A stretch of DNA of 49,846 bases, taken from assembly GCA_031553435.1 (NCBI GenBank), contig JAVBLQ010000124.1, positions 1 through 49,846 of the forward strand, in the 5' to 3' direction. A model generated the notes under the pieces. It saw only the letters and a list, made by a program, of their open reading frames with translations, made no database searches and was not told the DNA's origin. Source of the DNA: JAVBLQ01 sp031553435. GTDB taxonomy: Bacteria; Bacteroidota; Bacteroidia; Bacteroidales; Azobacteroidaceae. A program made the position numbers and the translations under genes. Shown here piece after piece: positions 17,362 through 26,751 of the stretch. How positions within the stretch are numbered: the first letter of the stretch is position 1; every line of letters starts with the position of its first letter.

Positions 17362-20190
17362 ATGTACTCAAACACTCGATCATTCATTTCCGATCTTCGG
17401 AATTCTTTTCCCGGTATTAAGATGTATACCGATCCTTTAACGCTTCTGGCGAAAGGGACAGATGCAGGATTCTACCGTTTAATTCCTCAAATTGTCATAC
17501 AAGTTAACTCAGAAGCAGAGGTGAGTATGATCATACACCTTTGTTATAAATATAAACTGCCACTTACCTTTAAATCAGGAGGAACCAGTCTTAGCGGACA
17601 AACCATTTCCGATTCGGTTTTGGTTGAACTGGGACCAGGTTTCAATACTTCCAGGATTACGGATGAAGGAAAAACAGCTTCGTTCGGTGCGGCGGTTATC
17701 GGAGAAAATGCAAACCGGCGACTGGCAAGATATGGAAGGAAACTGGGGCCCAGTCCGGCTTCCATTTCTTCTGCTAAAATCGGAGGTATTGTATCAAACA
17801 ATGCGAGCGGTTCAAGTTATGGAATTATTCATAACAGTTATAATACTGTTCGTGGTATGCGAATCATTCTGTACGACGGAAGTTTACTGGATACTGCCGA
17901 TGAAAAAAGTTGCAGGAATTTCAAGAAAGGACATTCGGAATTATGTGAAAAGATAACTTCGTTAAGACAAAGAATCAAAAACAATAAACCTGTTCAGGAA
18001 AAAATCAATCACAAATTTCAACTTAAAAATACTTGCGGATATGGTGTCAATTCTTTAATAGATTTTGATGATCCGGTCGAAATTATCCAGCACTTGATGA
18101 TTGGTTCCGAAGGAACGCTGGGTTTCATTTCCGAAGTTACTTTCGAAACCGTGGAAGACCATCAATTCAAAGCAGCGGCCATGATCTATTTCCCTCATAT
18201 CCGGAATGCCTGTGAAGCTATCCGTCCGCTTCGTGAGTGCGCCGGAGTAAGTGCTGCCGAATTGATGGACAGGAATGCCCTGCGGGCAGTGGAAGACCTT
18301 CCGGGAATGCCTGAGGTGCTAAAGACTTTAGACAAAGATGTAGTAGCTCTTCTGATCGATACATCAGCAGACGATGAAACTGTATTGAAAGCTCAAATGA
18401 GAGAAATAGTAAGAAAACTGAGTCATATCAAAACAGTCTTCCCCATTGAATTTACAACAGACATCCAAACTTATAATACATACTGGAAAGTTCGCAAAGG
18501 CTTATTTACCTCTGCTGCTGCCACTCGTCCCAAAGGAACAGCTTGTATTATTGAAGACCTGGCTTTCCGGGCTGCTGTCTTGGGCGACGCTTTAGTAGCT
18601 TTACAGGATTTATTCGCAAAATATGCATACAATCAGGCTATTATCTGGGGACATTTATTGGATGGAAATATTCATTTTGTCATCATGCCTAATTTCAATC
18701 ATGATGCCGGTATCGAAGAATACCGTAATTTTATGAATGATCTGGTTGCATTGACTATCGACCGTTTTGACGGTAGTTTGAAGGCGGAGCATGGTACCGG
18801 ACGCAACATGGCTCCCTTTGTCGAAAAAGAATGGGGAAGTGAAATTTATAAGATCATGAAGGAAATCAAGGATATTTTTGATCCTCAGCACATCCTGAAT
18901 CCCGGCGTTATTCTGAATAATGATCCGGACATTTTAACGAAAAACCTGAAACCTTTGCCCGACGCCAACGAGTTGATTGATAATTGCATCGAGTGTGGAT
19001 TCTGTGAATCCGAATGTCCTTCCCGCAATCTGACTTTAACTCCCCGTCAACGCATTGTTATCTATCGTCAATTACATTTATTACAACAACAAAAATTGAC
19101 GGGAAAATATTATTACCGGCAATTGAAAAAACGATTTACATATAAAGGAGATGAAACCTGTGCAACCGACGGATTGTGTGAACGTGACTGCCCCGTAGGA
19201 ATCAATACCGGAAAATTAATCAAAGAACTGCGTTGGCAACATCATGGAATGTTTGCAAACAGTATGACAAGTACATTGGCCAGTCACATGAATGCATTAA
19301 CATCTGTTCTGCGCTTTTGGCTGAAAGTCCCTCATTTGATCAGTAAAATTACAGGGTATCCGTTTATGGAATTCTGGACTTATCTGTTATTTAAAATTTC
19401 AGGGAAAAGGTTTCCTTTATGGACACGCTATACACCTACAGGAACGTCGAAGAAAAAGTATATTTCAACGAAAAGCATCAATAACAACGAATTGGAAGTA
19501 GTTTATTTCCCATCCTGTATCAACCGGACAATGGGAACATCTCCCGATTACGAAGAAAAAACAGCTTTGACCCAAAAAACTGAAGAAATACTATTGCGGG
19601 CAAAATGTAAAATTATTTATCCGGACTCAATACACAAACTCTGTTGTGGAATGGCCTTCGATAGCAAAGGATTCAAAGAGCAAGGCAAACGCAAGGCGAA
19701 AGAATTGGAAAATGCGCTCCTTCTTGCCAGCGATAATGGCCGGATACCGGTGCTTTGCGATATGAGTCCTTGTCTTTACCGGATGAAAGAAACATTGGAT
19801 AAACGTTTGAAACTGTATGAACCTGTAGCATTTTTTCTTGAATTTTTGCAGTCCAGGCTACAATTTTCACAGCTTCCTGTTCAGGTTGCCATACATAGCA
19901 CTTGCAGTAATACAAAGATGGGATTAGAAAAAGAACTATATACTTTGGCTTCCTTGTGTGCAGAAAAAGTAATAGTTCCCGAAGAAGTCGGTTGTTGCGC
20001 CTGGGCCGGTGACCGGGGATTCTTTTATCCCGAACTAAACAAGAGCGCTTTGATGAACTTACATACCCAGGTTAAAGACCTGAAATATGGATATAGTACC
20101 AGCCGTACCTGCGAGATCGGACTTTCGATGAATAGCAAGATCACCTATCAATCTGTTATATATTTGGTGGATAAGGCGACAAGAATTTAA
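17362..20190 (+). CDS. FAD- and Fe-S-binding D-2-hydroxyacid (D-lactate type) dehydrogenase
   Basis: A 942-residue fusion of a GlcD-type flavoprotein with a GlpC/GlcF-type iron-sulphur subunit. The N-terminal part has a PCMH FAD-binding domain (KYKLPLTFKSGGTSLSGQT; IGGIVSNNASGSSYG) and a C-terminal FAD-oxidase cap with EHGTGRNMAPFVEKEWG. Two 4Fe-4S motifs follow at about 541-553 (CIECGFCESECP) and 599-610 (CATDGLCERDCPVG), then two CCG domains (CCGMAF about 760, GCCAWAGD about 877). Such proteins oxidise D-lactate, glycolate or D-2-hydroxyglutarate and pass electrons to the quinone pool. The exact substrate is unresolved. It may share the operon of the symporter upstream. Confidence 0.9.
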   Translation: MYSNTRSFISDLRNSFPGIKMYTDPLTLLAKGTDAGFYRLIPQIVIQVNSEAEVSMIIHLCYKYKLPLTFKSGGTSLSGQTISDSVLVELGPGFNTSRITDEGKTASFGAAVIGENANRRLARYGRKLGPSPASISSAKIGGIVSNNASGSSYGIIHNSYNTVRGMRIILYDGSLLDTADEKSCRNFKKGHSELCEKITSLRQRIKNNKPVQEKINHKFQLKNTCGYGVNSLIDFDDPVEIIQHLMIGSEGTLGFISEVTFETVEDHQFKAAAMIYFPHIRNACEAIRPLRECAGVSAAELMDRNALRAVEDLPGMPEVLKTLDKDVVALLIDTSADDETVLKAQMREIVRKLSHIKTVFPIEFTTDIQTYNTYWKVRKGLFTSAAATRPKGTACIIEDLAFRAAVLGDALVALQDLFAKYAYNQAIIWGHLLDGNIHFVIMPNFNHDAGIEEYRNFMNDLVALTIDRFDGSLKAEHGTGRNMAPFVEKEWGSEIYKIMKEIKDIFDPQHILNPGVILNNDPDILTKNLKPLPDANELIDNCIECGFCESECPSRNLTLTPRQRIVIYRQLHLLQQQKLTGKYYYRQLKKRFTYKGDETCATDGLCERDCPVGINTGKLIKELRWQHHGMFANSMTSTLASHMNALTSVLRFWLKVPHLISKITGYPFMEFWTYLLFKISGKRFPLWTRYTPTGTSKKKYISTKSINNNELEVVYFPSCINRTMGTSPDYEEKTALTQKTEEILLRAKCKIIYPDSIHKLCCGMAFDSKGFKEQGKRKAKELENALLLASDNGRIPVLCDMSPCLYRMKETLDKRLKLYEPVAFFLEFLQSRLQFSQLPVQVAIHSTCSNTKMGLEKELYTLASLCAEKVIVPEEVGCCAWAGDRGFFYPELNKSALMNLHTQVKDLKYGYSTSRTCEIGLSMNSKITYQSVIYLVDKATRI

Positions 20191-20216
20191 TTTAGACAAA
20201 CCAAAACCTAACATGA

Positions 20217-20305
20217 AAGCGAATGTTCGCTTTGCTCACTGTGAACTCGCTTTGCTCGTGGTGATGAGGTGACTTTTGTCACTTTGTCACTTCATTATTT
20301 TGTCA
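20217..20305. repeat. Intergenic GTGAC/GTCAC word repeat
   Basis: The element contains gcgaa-tg-ttcgc, then tcgctttgctcgtggtgatgaggtgac and several gtgac/gtcac words. It matches the arrangement at 11296-11372 (same order: tcgct...gctcg, gtgatgaggtgac, gtcacttc). It follows the stop of the dehydrogenase and probably folds in mRNA, possibly as a terminator. Confidence 0.5.
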
Positions 20306-20371
20306 CCATCTATTTTTATATTATATTCCAAAAATAAATTAATATCCCTGATGTTTTGTCAAAAAAATGAT

Positions 20372-20379
20372 TATATTTG
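20372..20379 (+). promoter_or_regulatory. Candidate -7 box for the glycogen gene cluster
   Basis: TATATTTG matches TAnnTTTG 36 bases ahead of the ATG at 20415 and lies inside the longer reading frame that begins at 20367, which argues for the ATG at 20415 as the start. The -33 element is weak. Confidence 0.4.
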
Positions 20380-20414
20380 CGAAAAGTGTCTTACATTTAT
20401 CATTGCATCCTTTT

Positions 20415-22346
20415 ATGAGTTATTTAGAATTTGACAAAACAATTATGATAAATCTTGAGGAATCTCTTCAAAGAGAAATTCTCAGGACTAATAGACAGGG
20501 GGCCTATCACTGTACCACCATTGTTGATTGTAACACCCGTAAATATCACGGGTTGTTGGTTATGCCTGTCCCTGGATTAGACAATGACAATCATGTGATC
20601 TTATCGTCTCTGGATGAAACGGTAATACAACATGGTGCAGAGTTTAATCTGGGTCTTCATAAATATGGGGGAGATAATTATAGCCCGAAAGGACATAAGT
20701 ATATCCGGCAATTTGATTGTGATACATTGCCTAAGACTGTTTATAGAGTAGGTGGAGTCGTTTTATCCAAAGAGAAGGTTTTTACCGTTTTCGGAAACCG
20801 CTTTTTGATCAAATACACTTTACTGGATGCTCATTCTCCAACCACTCTTCGGTTCAAACCTTTTCTTGCTTTCAGGAATATCAATTCTCTGACTGTTGAA
20901 AATAATCATGTAAATAAAAATTTTACACTGATAGAAAACGGAGTAAAAACCTGCATGTATGAGGGATACCCTGATTTATATATGCAATTCAGTAAGCCGT
21001 GTACATTCCATTTCCAACCGGATTGGTACAAAGGAATAGAATATACGAAAGAAATGGAAAGAGGATTTCCTTTCAAGGAAGATCTATACGTTCCGGGTTA
21101 CTTTGAAATACCTATCGAAAAAGGAGAATCCGTTTATTTTTCAGCTGCTGACGAGGCTATCAAACCTGCTGATATAGAAGAAACTTTCGATATAGAAGTT
21201 GCCGCCAGAACACCAAGAACCAGTTTCTATAACTGTTTGAAAAATTCTGCTCAGCAATTTTATTATCGTCCAACCGAAAACGATGCTTATCTTTTGGCCG
21301 GTTATCCTTGGTTTAAAGTCCGCGCCCGTGATTTGTTTATCTCTACTCCGGGAGGAACACTATCTATAGATGATCCTGTCCGTTTTGAGAAAATATTGAC
21401 AACAGCCATTCCAGCTATCCGGAATTTTATCCGGAATCGTAAACAAGATTCCGTTATTAAAGAAATAGATGCCCCTGATGTTTTTTTGTGGGCGGTTTGG
21501 GCTATACAACAATACTCCAAATACGAAGGAAAAGAAAAATGCAGAGAAAAATATCAGGACATTTTACAGGAAATAATCAACTATATATTATCGAACGAAC
21601 ACCCTAACCTTTTCGTCCATGATAACGGATTGGTATATTCAGACGGTAAAAATAAAGCCATTACATGGATGAACTCGATGGTAGATGGTCATCCCGTAGT
21701 TTTGCGCTCAGGATATATTGTAGAATTTAATGCCCTTTGGTATAATGCATTGGAATTTGTTCTGGATTTGCAGATACTGAAAGACGCTGCCAAAATAAAA
21801 AACTTATCTGAAACTCTCAAGGAATCCTTTATTAACACCTTCCTCAACGGATATGGCTATCTGTTCGACTTTGTCGATGGTGACTATACAGATTGGAGTG
21901 TTCGTCCGAATATGATTTTTGCCGTTGCATTGGAGTTTTCTCCGCTGGACAGGAATCAAAAACGGAAAATATTGGATTTTGTAACTAAAGAATTATTGAC
22001 AACAAGGGGTTTAAGGAGCCTCAGTCCAAAAAGCGAAGGATACAAACCTTATTATATAGGTTCGCAACGTGACCGTGATTTAGCCTATCATCAGGGGACA
22101 ACATGGCCATGGCTATTCGGCGCATACATGGAAGCATATCTGAAAGTATTCGGAAATAGCGGTATCTCATTTGTAGAAAGAATGTTGATCGGATTTGAAG
22201 AAGAAATGCAATTGCATTGTATCGGTTCGATTTCTGAACTATATGACGGAAATCCTCCATACAAAAGTGGAGGAGCTATTTCTTTTGCAATGAATGTCGC
22301 TTCGATATTAAGAGTTTTGAAATTGTTAGAACAATACAATGTTTAA
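20415..22346 (+). CDS. Glycogen debranching enzyme (amylo-alpha-1,6-glucosidase family)
   Basis: A cytoplasmic enzyme that removes alpha-1,6 branches of glycogen; 643 residues from the ATG at 20415. The N-terminal domain has REILRTNRQGAYHCTTIVDCNTRKYHGLLV, the hallmark of the prokaryotic GDE_N family. The C-terminal (alpha/alpha)6 domain (about 285-640) has YPWFKVRARDLFISTPG, TWMNSMVDGHPVVLRSGYIVE, DWSVRPNMIFAVAL and DLAYHQGTTWPWLFGAY. It is first of three linked genes with a glycosyltransferase and a GH57 enzyme, an arrangement typical of Bacteroidales glycogen metabolism. Confidence 0.92.
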   Translation: MSYLEFDKTIMINLEESLQREILRTNRQGAYHCTTIVDCNTRKYHGLLVMPVPGLDNDNHVILSSLDETVIQHGAEFNLGLHKYGGDNYSPKGHKYIRQFDCDTLPKTVYRVGGVVLSKEKVFTVFGNRFLIKYTLLDAHSPTTLRFKPFLAFRNINSLTVENNHVNKNFTLIENGVKTCMYEGYPDLYMQFSKPCTFHFQPDWYKGIEYTKEMERGFPFKEDLYVPGYFEIPIEKGESVYFSAADEAIKPADIEETFDIEVAARTPRTSFYNCLKNSAQQFYYRPTENDAYLLAGYPWFKVRARDLFISTPGGTLSIDDPVRFEKILTTAIPAIRNFIRNRKQDSVIKEIDAPDVFLWAVWAIQQYSKYEGKEKCREKYQDILQEIINYILSNEHPNLFVHDNGLVYSDGKNKAITWMNSMVDGHPVVLRSGYIVEFNALWYNALEFVLDLQILKDAAKIKNLSETLKESFINTFLNGYGYLFDFVDGDYTDWSVRPNMIFAVALEFSPLDRNQKRKILDFVTKELLTTRGLRSLSPKSEGYKPYYIGSQRDRDLAYHQGTTWPWLFGAYMEAYLKVFGNSGISFVERMLIGFEEEMQLHCIGSISELYDGNPPYKSGGAISFAMNVASILRVLKLLEQYNV

Positions 22347-22349
22347 GGA

Positions 22350-22480
22350 TGAATATTTATGGTAGATTAAAGATAAAAAACAAAAGAAAATAGAAAAAGA
22401 CAAAAAAATTGTCTTTCAATCTATAAAATCTATTTCTATTTTCTTTAATCTTTGTTCTTTTATCTATATTTAATTTTCTC
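22350..22480. repeat. A/T-rich imperfect hairpin between debranching enzyme and GT4 genes
   Basis: Words such as agaaaatagaaaaaga and tctatttctattttct form an imperfect stem, and agacaa-aaaaa-ttgtct is nested in it. No gene is present in the 166-base gap. The structure may modulate read-through from the debranching enzyme gene to the glycosyltransferase gene. Confidence 0.4.
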
Positions 22481-22512
22481 CTTCAACCTTAAATAATTAA
22501 ACCATAAACAAA

Positions 22513-23775
22513 ATGAAAGCGCTGATGTTTGGTTGGGAATTTCCTCCTCATATCTTAGGAGGCCTTGGTACAGCTAGTTACGGTCTTACCAGAGGTATGT
22601 CCATGCAAAAAGACATGGAAATACTTTTTGTGATTCCAAAACCTCGCGGTGACGAAGATCAAAATTTCCTGAAAATATTAGGAGCATGTAATACACCAGT
22701 CGTCTGGAGAGATATTCATTGGGATTATGCCCAATCCCGTTTAAGCAAATTTATGGACCCCCAGGAGTACTATAATCTGAGAGATCATATCTATGCTGAT
22801 TTTAGTTACCGGCATGTAAACGATTTAGGTTGTATCGAGTTTTCCGGACGTTACCCTGACAACTTATTGGAAGAAATTAATAATTATTCCATCGTTTCCG
22901 GTGTAATTGCAAGAACCTATCAATTTGATATAATCCACTCACATGACTGGCTTACTTATCCCGCAGGAATCCATGCTAAAAGCATAACCGGAAAACCATT
23001 GGTTATCCATGTTCATGCTACGGATTTCGACCGGAGCCGCGGCCAGGTCAATCCTCAGGTATATGCCATTGAAAAAGACGGGATGGATAATGCCGATCAT
23101 ATCATTACAGTCAGTAACCTGACACGGAATACAGTGATTGAGAAATATCACCAGGATCCGAGAAAGGTAACAACAGTACATAATGCTGTAGAACCGTTGA
23201 GTCCGGAAATACAATCCATATCATCTATCAAGGGAACTAAAGACAAAGTGATTACCTTTTTAGGACGTATAACTATGCAGAAAGGGCCCGAGTACTTTGT
23301 GGAAGCAGCATCTCTTGTACTGAACAGAGCAAAAAACGTACGCTTTGTAATGGCCGGAAGCGGAGATATGATGAACCAGATGATCCGTATGGTTGCCCAA
23401 CGTGGTATTGCAGATCATTTCCATTTTACCGGTTTTCTCAAAGGAAAGCAAGTATATGAAATGCTCAAATCGAGTGACGTATACGTGATGCCTTCCGTAT
23501 CCGAACCTTTTGGCATATCTCCTTTGGAAGCCATGCAATGTGGAGTTCCGTCAATTATTTCTAAACAATCCGGTTGTGCGGAAATTCTGGACTATGCCGT
23601 CAAAACTGACTTTTGGGATGTTGAAGCAATGGCAGATGCGATGTATTCAATCATCACTTACCCTGCTATGGCAGAGTTCCTGAAAGATGAGGGTAAAAAA
23701 GAAGTAGATGAGATAAAATGGGAATATGCAGGACATAAAGTCCGCAAAATATATGATAAATTAATATATCAATAA
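22513..23775 (+). CDS. GT4-type glycosyltransferase, glycogen synthase-like
   Basis: A 420-residue GT-B glycosyltransferase. The N-terminus MKALMFGWEFPPHILGGLGT is the donor-side glycine motif of starch/glycogen synthase-like enzymes. DIIHSHDWLTYPAGI, the linker ITVSNLTRNTVIEKY and the C-terminal Rossmann domain with FLGRITMQKGPEYFVEA and the E-x7-E motif (SEPFGISPLEA) follow. In Bacteroidales this gene pairs with the debranching enzyme and a GH57 gene, so chain elongation of an alpha-glucan is the likely role. Donor sugar (ADP- or UDP-glucose) cannot be fixed. Only eight bases separate it from the GH57 gene. Confidence 0.87.
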   Translation: MKALMFGWEFPPHILGGLGTASYGLTRGMSMQKDMEILFVIPKPRGDEDQNFLKILGACNTPVVWRDIHWDYAQSRLSKFMDPQEYYNLRDHIYADFSYRHVNDLGCIEFSGRYPDNLLEEINNYSIVSGVIARTYQFDIIHSHDWLTYPAGIHAKSITGKPLVIHVHATDFDRSRGQVNPQVYAIEKDGMDNADHIITVSNLTRNTVIEKYHQDPRKVTTVHNAVEPLSPEIQSISSIKGTKDKVITFLGRITMQKGPEYFVEAASLVLNRAKNVRFVMAGSGDMMNQMIRMVAQRGIADHFHFTGFLKGKQVYEMLKSSDVYVMPSVSEPFGISPLEAMQCGVPSIISKQSGCAEILDYAVKTDFWDVEAMADAMYSIITYPAMAEFLKDEGKKEVDEIKWEYAGHKVRKIYDKLIYQ

Positions 23776-23783
23776 GCATTGTT

Positions 23784-25115
23784 ATGAAAACAATTTGTTT
23801 TTACTTTCAAGTTCACCAACCTTTCAGACTAAAACGTTATCGTTTTTTTGATATTGGTCGGGATCATTACTATTACGATGATTTTCTGAATGAAGATATA
23901 ATACACCGTGTTGCCGACCAGTCCTTAGTTCGTGCTAATAGAACTATGTTAGATATGATTAACGAGTCGGGAGGTAAATTCAAAGTGGCCTTTTCTATTT
24001 CAGGATTGGCATTGGATCAAATGGAAACAGATGTTCCGGAAGTGCTTGACGGTTTCAGGGCTTTGGCAAAAACCGGAAATGTGGAATTTCTGGCCGAAAC
24101 TTACTCTCATTCGCTGGCTTCACTTGCTGATCCCGTTGAGTTTGAAAACCAGGTGAAAGCGCATGCTGCAAAAATAGAATTATTGTTTGGTCAAAAACCT
24201 AAAGTATTCAGAAATACGGAATTAATATATAATGACGACATTTCGGAAATAATTGCAGCGATGGGATTTCAGGGAATGTTGGTCGAGGGGGCGAAACATG
24301 TTCTTGGATGGAAAAGCCCCAATTACCTATATTCATCGGCAGTGAACCCCAATCTGAAATTATTATTGAGAAATTCCAAATTCAGTGAAGATATTTCTAC
24401 CCGTTTTTCTCATTATGAATGGACAGATTATCCTCTGACTGCAGATAAGTTTATGAATTGGATCGCTTCGACTCCTGAATCCGAACAATTAATCAACTTA
24501 TTCATGAACTACGAAGTACTGGGAAATATGCAACCGGCCGAAAGTGGTATCTTTGATTTCTTTAAAGCTTTACCTCGTTTTGCTGCGGAAAAAAATATCG
24601 GTTTCTCTACTCCTTCAGAAGTAATCAATAAGTTGAAAACTGTAGATGTTCTTTCTGTTCCTTATCCCACATCCTGGTTGGGAGAAGAAAAAGACGTCAA
24701 CGGCTGGATTGGAAATGTATTACAAAAAGAAACTTTTAAGAAATTATACAGCATTTCGGAAAGAGTTCGTTTGTTGCCGCCTGAAAAACGCACTTTGCGT
24801 CAGGATTGGTCATACCTTCAGGCAAGTGACCACTTTTTCTACATGACGACCAAGCAATCTTTAAAAGGTTTCAGTCCTTACGATAATCCTTATGATGCTT
24901 TCAGTAATTATATGAATGTATTGGCTGATTTCATCGACAGGGTTTATGCCGTATATCCATCTTCTATTGAAAACGATGAACTGGAGCCATTGGTAACAAT
25001 GATCAACAGCCAGTCAGACACAATCAGAGCCCTGGAAAAAGAAGTGGAGGAACTAAAAAAAAGTAAAAAAATAATGGCGAAGGGAAAGAGATCTTCGGAA
25101 ATATCTTTAAATTAA
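23784..25115 (+). CDS. GH57 family alpha-amylase / glucan-acting enzyme
   Basis: A 443-residue cytoplasmic GH57 protein with a (beta/alpha)7 barrel. It begins with the family motif CFYFQVHQPFRL and has EFLAETYSHSLASL, FRNTELIYND (containing a conserved Glu) and FMNYEVLG. The last 40 residues form a charged coiled coil (IRALEKEVEELKKSKK) outside the barrel. GH57 enzymes include amylases, 4-alpha-glucanotransferases and branching enzymes; its position after the glycogen synthase-like gene favours action on stored glycogen. It has no signal peptide. Confidence 0.9.
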   Translation: MKTICFYFQVHQPFRLKRYRFFDIGRDHYYYDDFLNEDIIHRVADQSLVRANRTMLDMINESGGKFKVAFSISGLALDQMETDVPEVLDGFRALAKTGNVEFLAETYSHSLASLADPVEFENQVKAHAAKIELLFGQKPKVFRNTELIYNDDISEIIAAMGFQGMLVEGAKHVLGWKSPNYLYSSAVNPNLKLLLRNSKFSEDISTRFSHYEWTDYPLTADKFMNWIASTPESEQLINLFMNYEVLGNMQPAESGIFDFFKALPRFAAEKNIGFSTPSEVINKLKTVDVLSVPYPTSWLGEEKDVNGWIGNVLQKETFKKLYSISERVRLLPPEKRTLRQDWSYLQASDHFFYMTTKQSLKGFSPYDNPYDAFSNYMNVLADFIDRVYAVYPSSIENDELEPLVTMINSQSDTIRALEKEVEELKKSKKIMAKGKRSSEISLN

Positions 25116-25206
25116 GAGAGATTAAAAACCAAAAGTGAAAAGTGAAAAATCCATTCCTTTCAATAGAAAAAGATATAATTTGAGTTTTATAATTTATCAC
25201 CAAAAA

Positions 25207-25235
25207 TTAAGGCTTCATTCCAAATGAAGCCTTAA
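25207..25235 (-). terminator. Terminator between GH57 and fba
   Basis: A perfect 12-bp stem (ttaaggcttcat / atgaagccttaa) with a five-base loop. On the minus strand it is followed by TTTTTGG, so it fits as the intrinsic terminator of fba. It also lies after the convergent GH57 gene, where it may stop plus-strand transcription less efficiently. Confidence 0.75.
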
Positions 25236-25295
25236 CAAACTAAAAGGGTTTACACTCTATAGTAAACTTTTCATTTTTAGTTTTTATCTTTTTAT

Positions 25296-26288
25296 TTATA
25301 CTCTGCCTGCACTACCTAATACATTTTCTACTTTGTGCATGTAAAGTTGTTTCAAGCTTTCGCGAGCCGGACCTAAGTATTTTCTTGGGTCGAATTCGGC
25401 AGGTTGAGTAGCGAATACTTCACGTACGGCAGCAGTCATAGCCAAACGCCCGTCAGAATCGATGTTGATTTTACATACGGCTGAAGCTGCAGCTCTACGA
25501 AGTTGTTCTTCCGGAATGCCGATAGCATCTTTCAATGCGCCTCCGTATTTATTGATGGTAGCCACTTTGTCTTGGGGGACAGAAGATGCTCCATGCAATA
25601 CAATGGGGAATCCCGGGATTCTTTTTTCAATTTCTTCCAGAATATCGAAACGGAGCGGAGGAGGAACCAGGATACCGTTGGCATCACGTGTACATTGTGC
25701 CGGAGTAAATTTATTCGCACCGTGAGAAGTTCCGATGGAGATAGCCAATGAATCTACGCCGGTTTTAGTTACGAAATCTTCTACTTGATCAGGTTCTGTA
25801 TAAGTGTGATGTTCTGCTACTACATCATCTTCGATACCAGCCAGAACGCCAAGTTCACCTTCGACTGTCACATCATGTTTGTGAGCATATTCAACAACTT
25901 GTTTAGTCAGTTCAATGTTTTTTTCATAAGAATGATGAGAACCATCGATCATTACCGATGAAAATCCCATGTCGATACAATCTTTGCACAATTCGAAAGT
26001 ATCGCCATGATCCAGATGTAATACAATCGGAATATTGCAACCTAATTCTTTTGCATACTCCACGGCTCCCTGAGCCATATATCTTAGCAAAGTTTGATTT
26101 GCATATTTACGTGCACCACTTGATACCTGTAAAATAACCGGAGATTTTTTTTCAACACAAGCCTGAATAATAGCCTGCATTTGCTCCATGTTATTGAAAT
26201 TGAACGCGGGAATAGCATATTTCCCTTCAAAAGCCTTTTTGAAAATCTCTTTGCTGTTTACGAGACCTAATTCTTTGTAACTTATCAT
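25296..26288 (-). CDS. fba: Class II fructose-1,6-bisphosphate aldolase
   Basis: Zinc-dependent aldolase of glycolysis and gluconeogenesis, splitting fructose 1,6-bisphosphate into glyceraldehyde 3-phosphate and dihydroxyacetone phosphate. It has 330 residues. Zinc and substrate motifs are VLHLDHGDTFELCKDCI, MIDGSHHSYEKNIELT, VEGELGVLAG, SIGTSHGANKF and VLHGASSVP. It is a single gene with its own divergent promoter shared with rpmE and a downstream terminator at 25207-25235. The GSHH(S/T)-containing pattern and the length place it with the longer (type B-like) class II enzymes. Confidence 0.95.
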   Translation of the reverse strand: MISYKELGLVNSKEIFKKAFEGKYAIPAFNFNNMEQMQAIIQACVEKKSPVILQVSSGARKYANQTLLRYMAQGAVEYAKELGCNIPIVLHLDHGDTFELCKDCIDMGFSSVMIDGSHHSYEKNIELTKQVVEYAHKHDVTVEGELGVLAGIEDDVVAEHHTYTEPDQVEDFVTKTGVDSLAISIGTSHGANKFTPAQCTRDANGILVPPPLRFDILEEIEKRIPGFPIVLHGASSVPQDKVATINKYGGALKDAIGIPEEQLRRAAASAVCKINIDSDGRLAMTAAVREVFATQPAEFDPRKYLGPARESLKQLYMHKVENVLGSAGRV

Positions 26289-26329
26289 TGCTTTATTCTT
26301 TAATAAAAAAAATAATGTTGTATAATGTA

Positions 26330-26360
26330 TTGCAAAGATAAGAATAATTTTCTAACTTTG
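26330..26360 (+). promoter_or_regulatory. Promoter of rpmE overlapping the divergent fba promoter
   Basis: For rpmE: TTG 26330-26332, 20-base spacer, TAACTTTG 26353-26360. For fba on the minus strand: TATCTTTG (-7) at 26340-26333, which overlaps the rpmE -33 region. The two boxes are part of one imperfect palindrome (tgcaaaga ... actttgca). Confidence 0.7.
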
Positions 26361-26402
26361 CACACCGAATTTTAAAGCAATAACATAATAACGATATAAG
26401 CA

Positions 26403-26666
26403 ATGAAAAAAGGACTTCACCCAGATAACTATCGTCCGGTAGTATTCAAGGACATGTCAAATGATGATGTATTCATCACCCGTTCTACTATTAATGCGAA
26501 AGAAACCATTGAAATCGATGGTGTAACTTATCCACTTATAAAAGTTGAAATTTCAAATACTTCACATCCTTTCTATACAGGAAAACAAAAATTGGTGGAT
26601 ACAGCTGGACGTGTTGATAAGTTTATGAGCCGTTACGCAAAACACATGGATTCAAAAAAGAAATGA
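26403..26666 (+). CDS. rpmE2: Ribosomal protein L31 type B
   Basis: An 87-residue large-subunit ribosomal protein (bL31). It starts MKKGLHPDNYRPVVFKDMSN and contains SNTSHPFYTGKQKLVDTAGRVDKFM. The four-cysteine zinc site of the type A paralogue is absent, so this is the Cys-minus type B form, which in Bacteroidetes is normally the only L31. It is transcribed alone from the promoter at 26330-26360 and followed by a terminator. Confidence 0.96.
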   Translation: MKKGLHPDNYRPVVFKDMSNDDVFITRSTINAKETIEIDGVTYPLIKVEISNTSHPFYTGKQKLVDTAGRVDKFMSRYAKHMDSKKK

Positions 26667-26715
26667 ATTTAATGGTGGAAATTTAAGGTTTTCACAATAA
26701 ATAATACAAGAAATG

Positions 26716-26751
26716 AGGGTTGCGATATTTATTTCGTAACCCTTATTTTTT
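26716..26751 (+). terminator. Intrinsic terminator of rpmE2
   Basis: The stem agggttgcga / ttcgtaaccct (one bulge or mismatch) is followed by tattttttg. It lies 50 bases after the rpmE2 stop. Confidence 0.75.
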
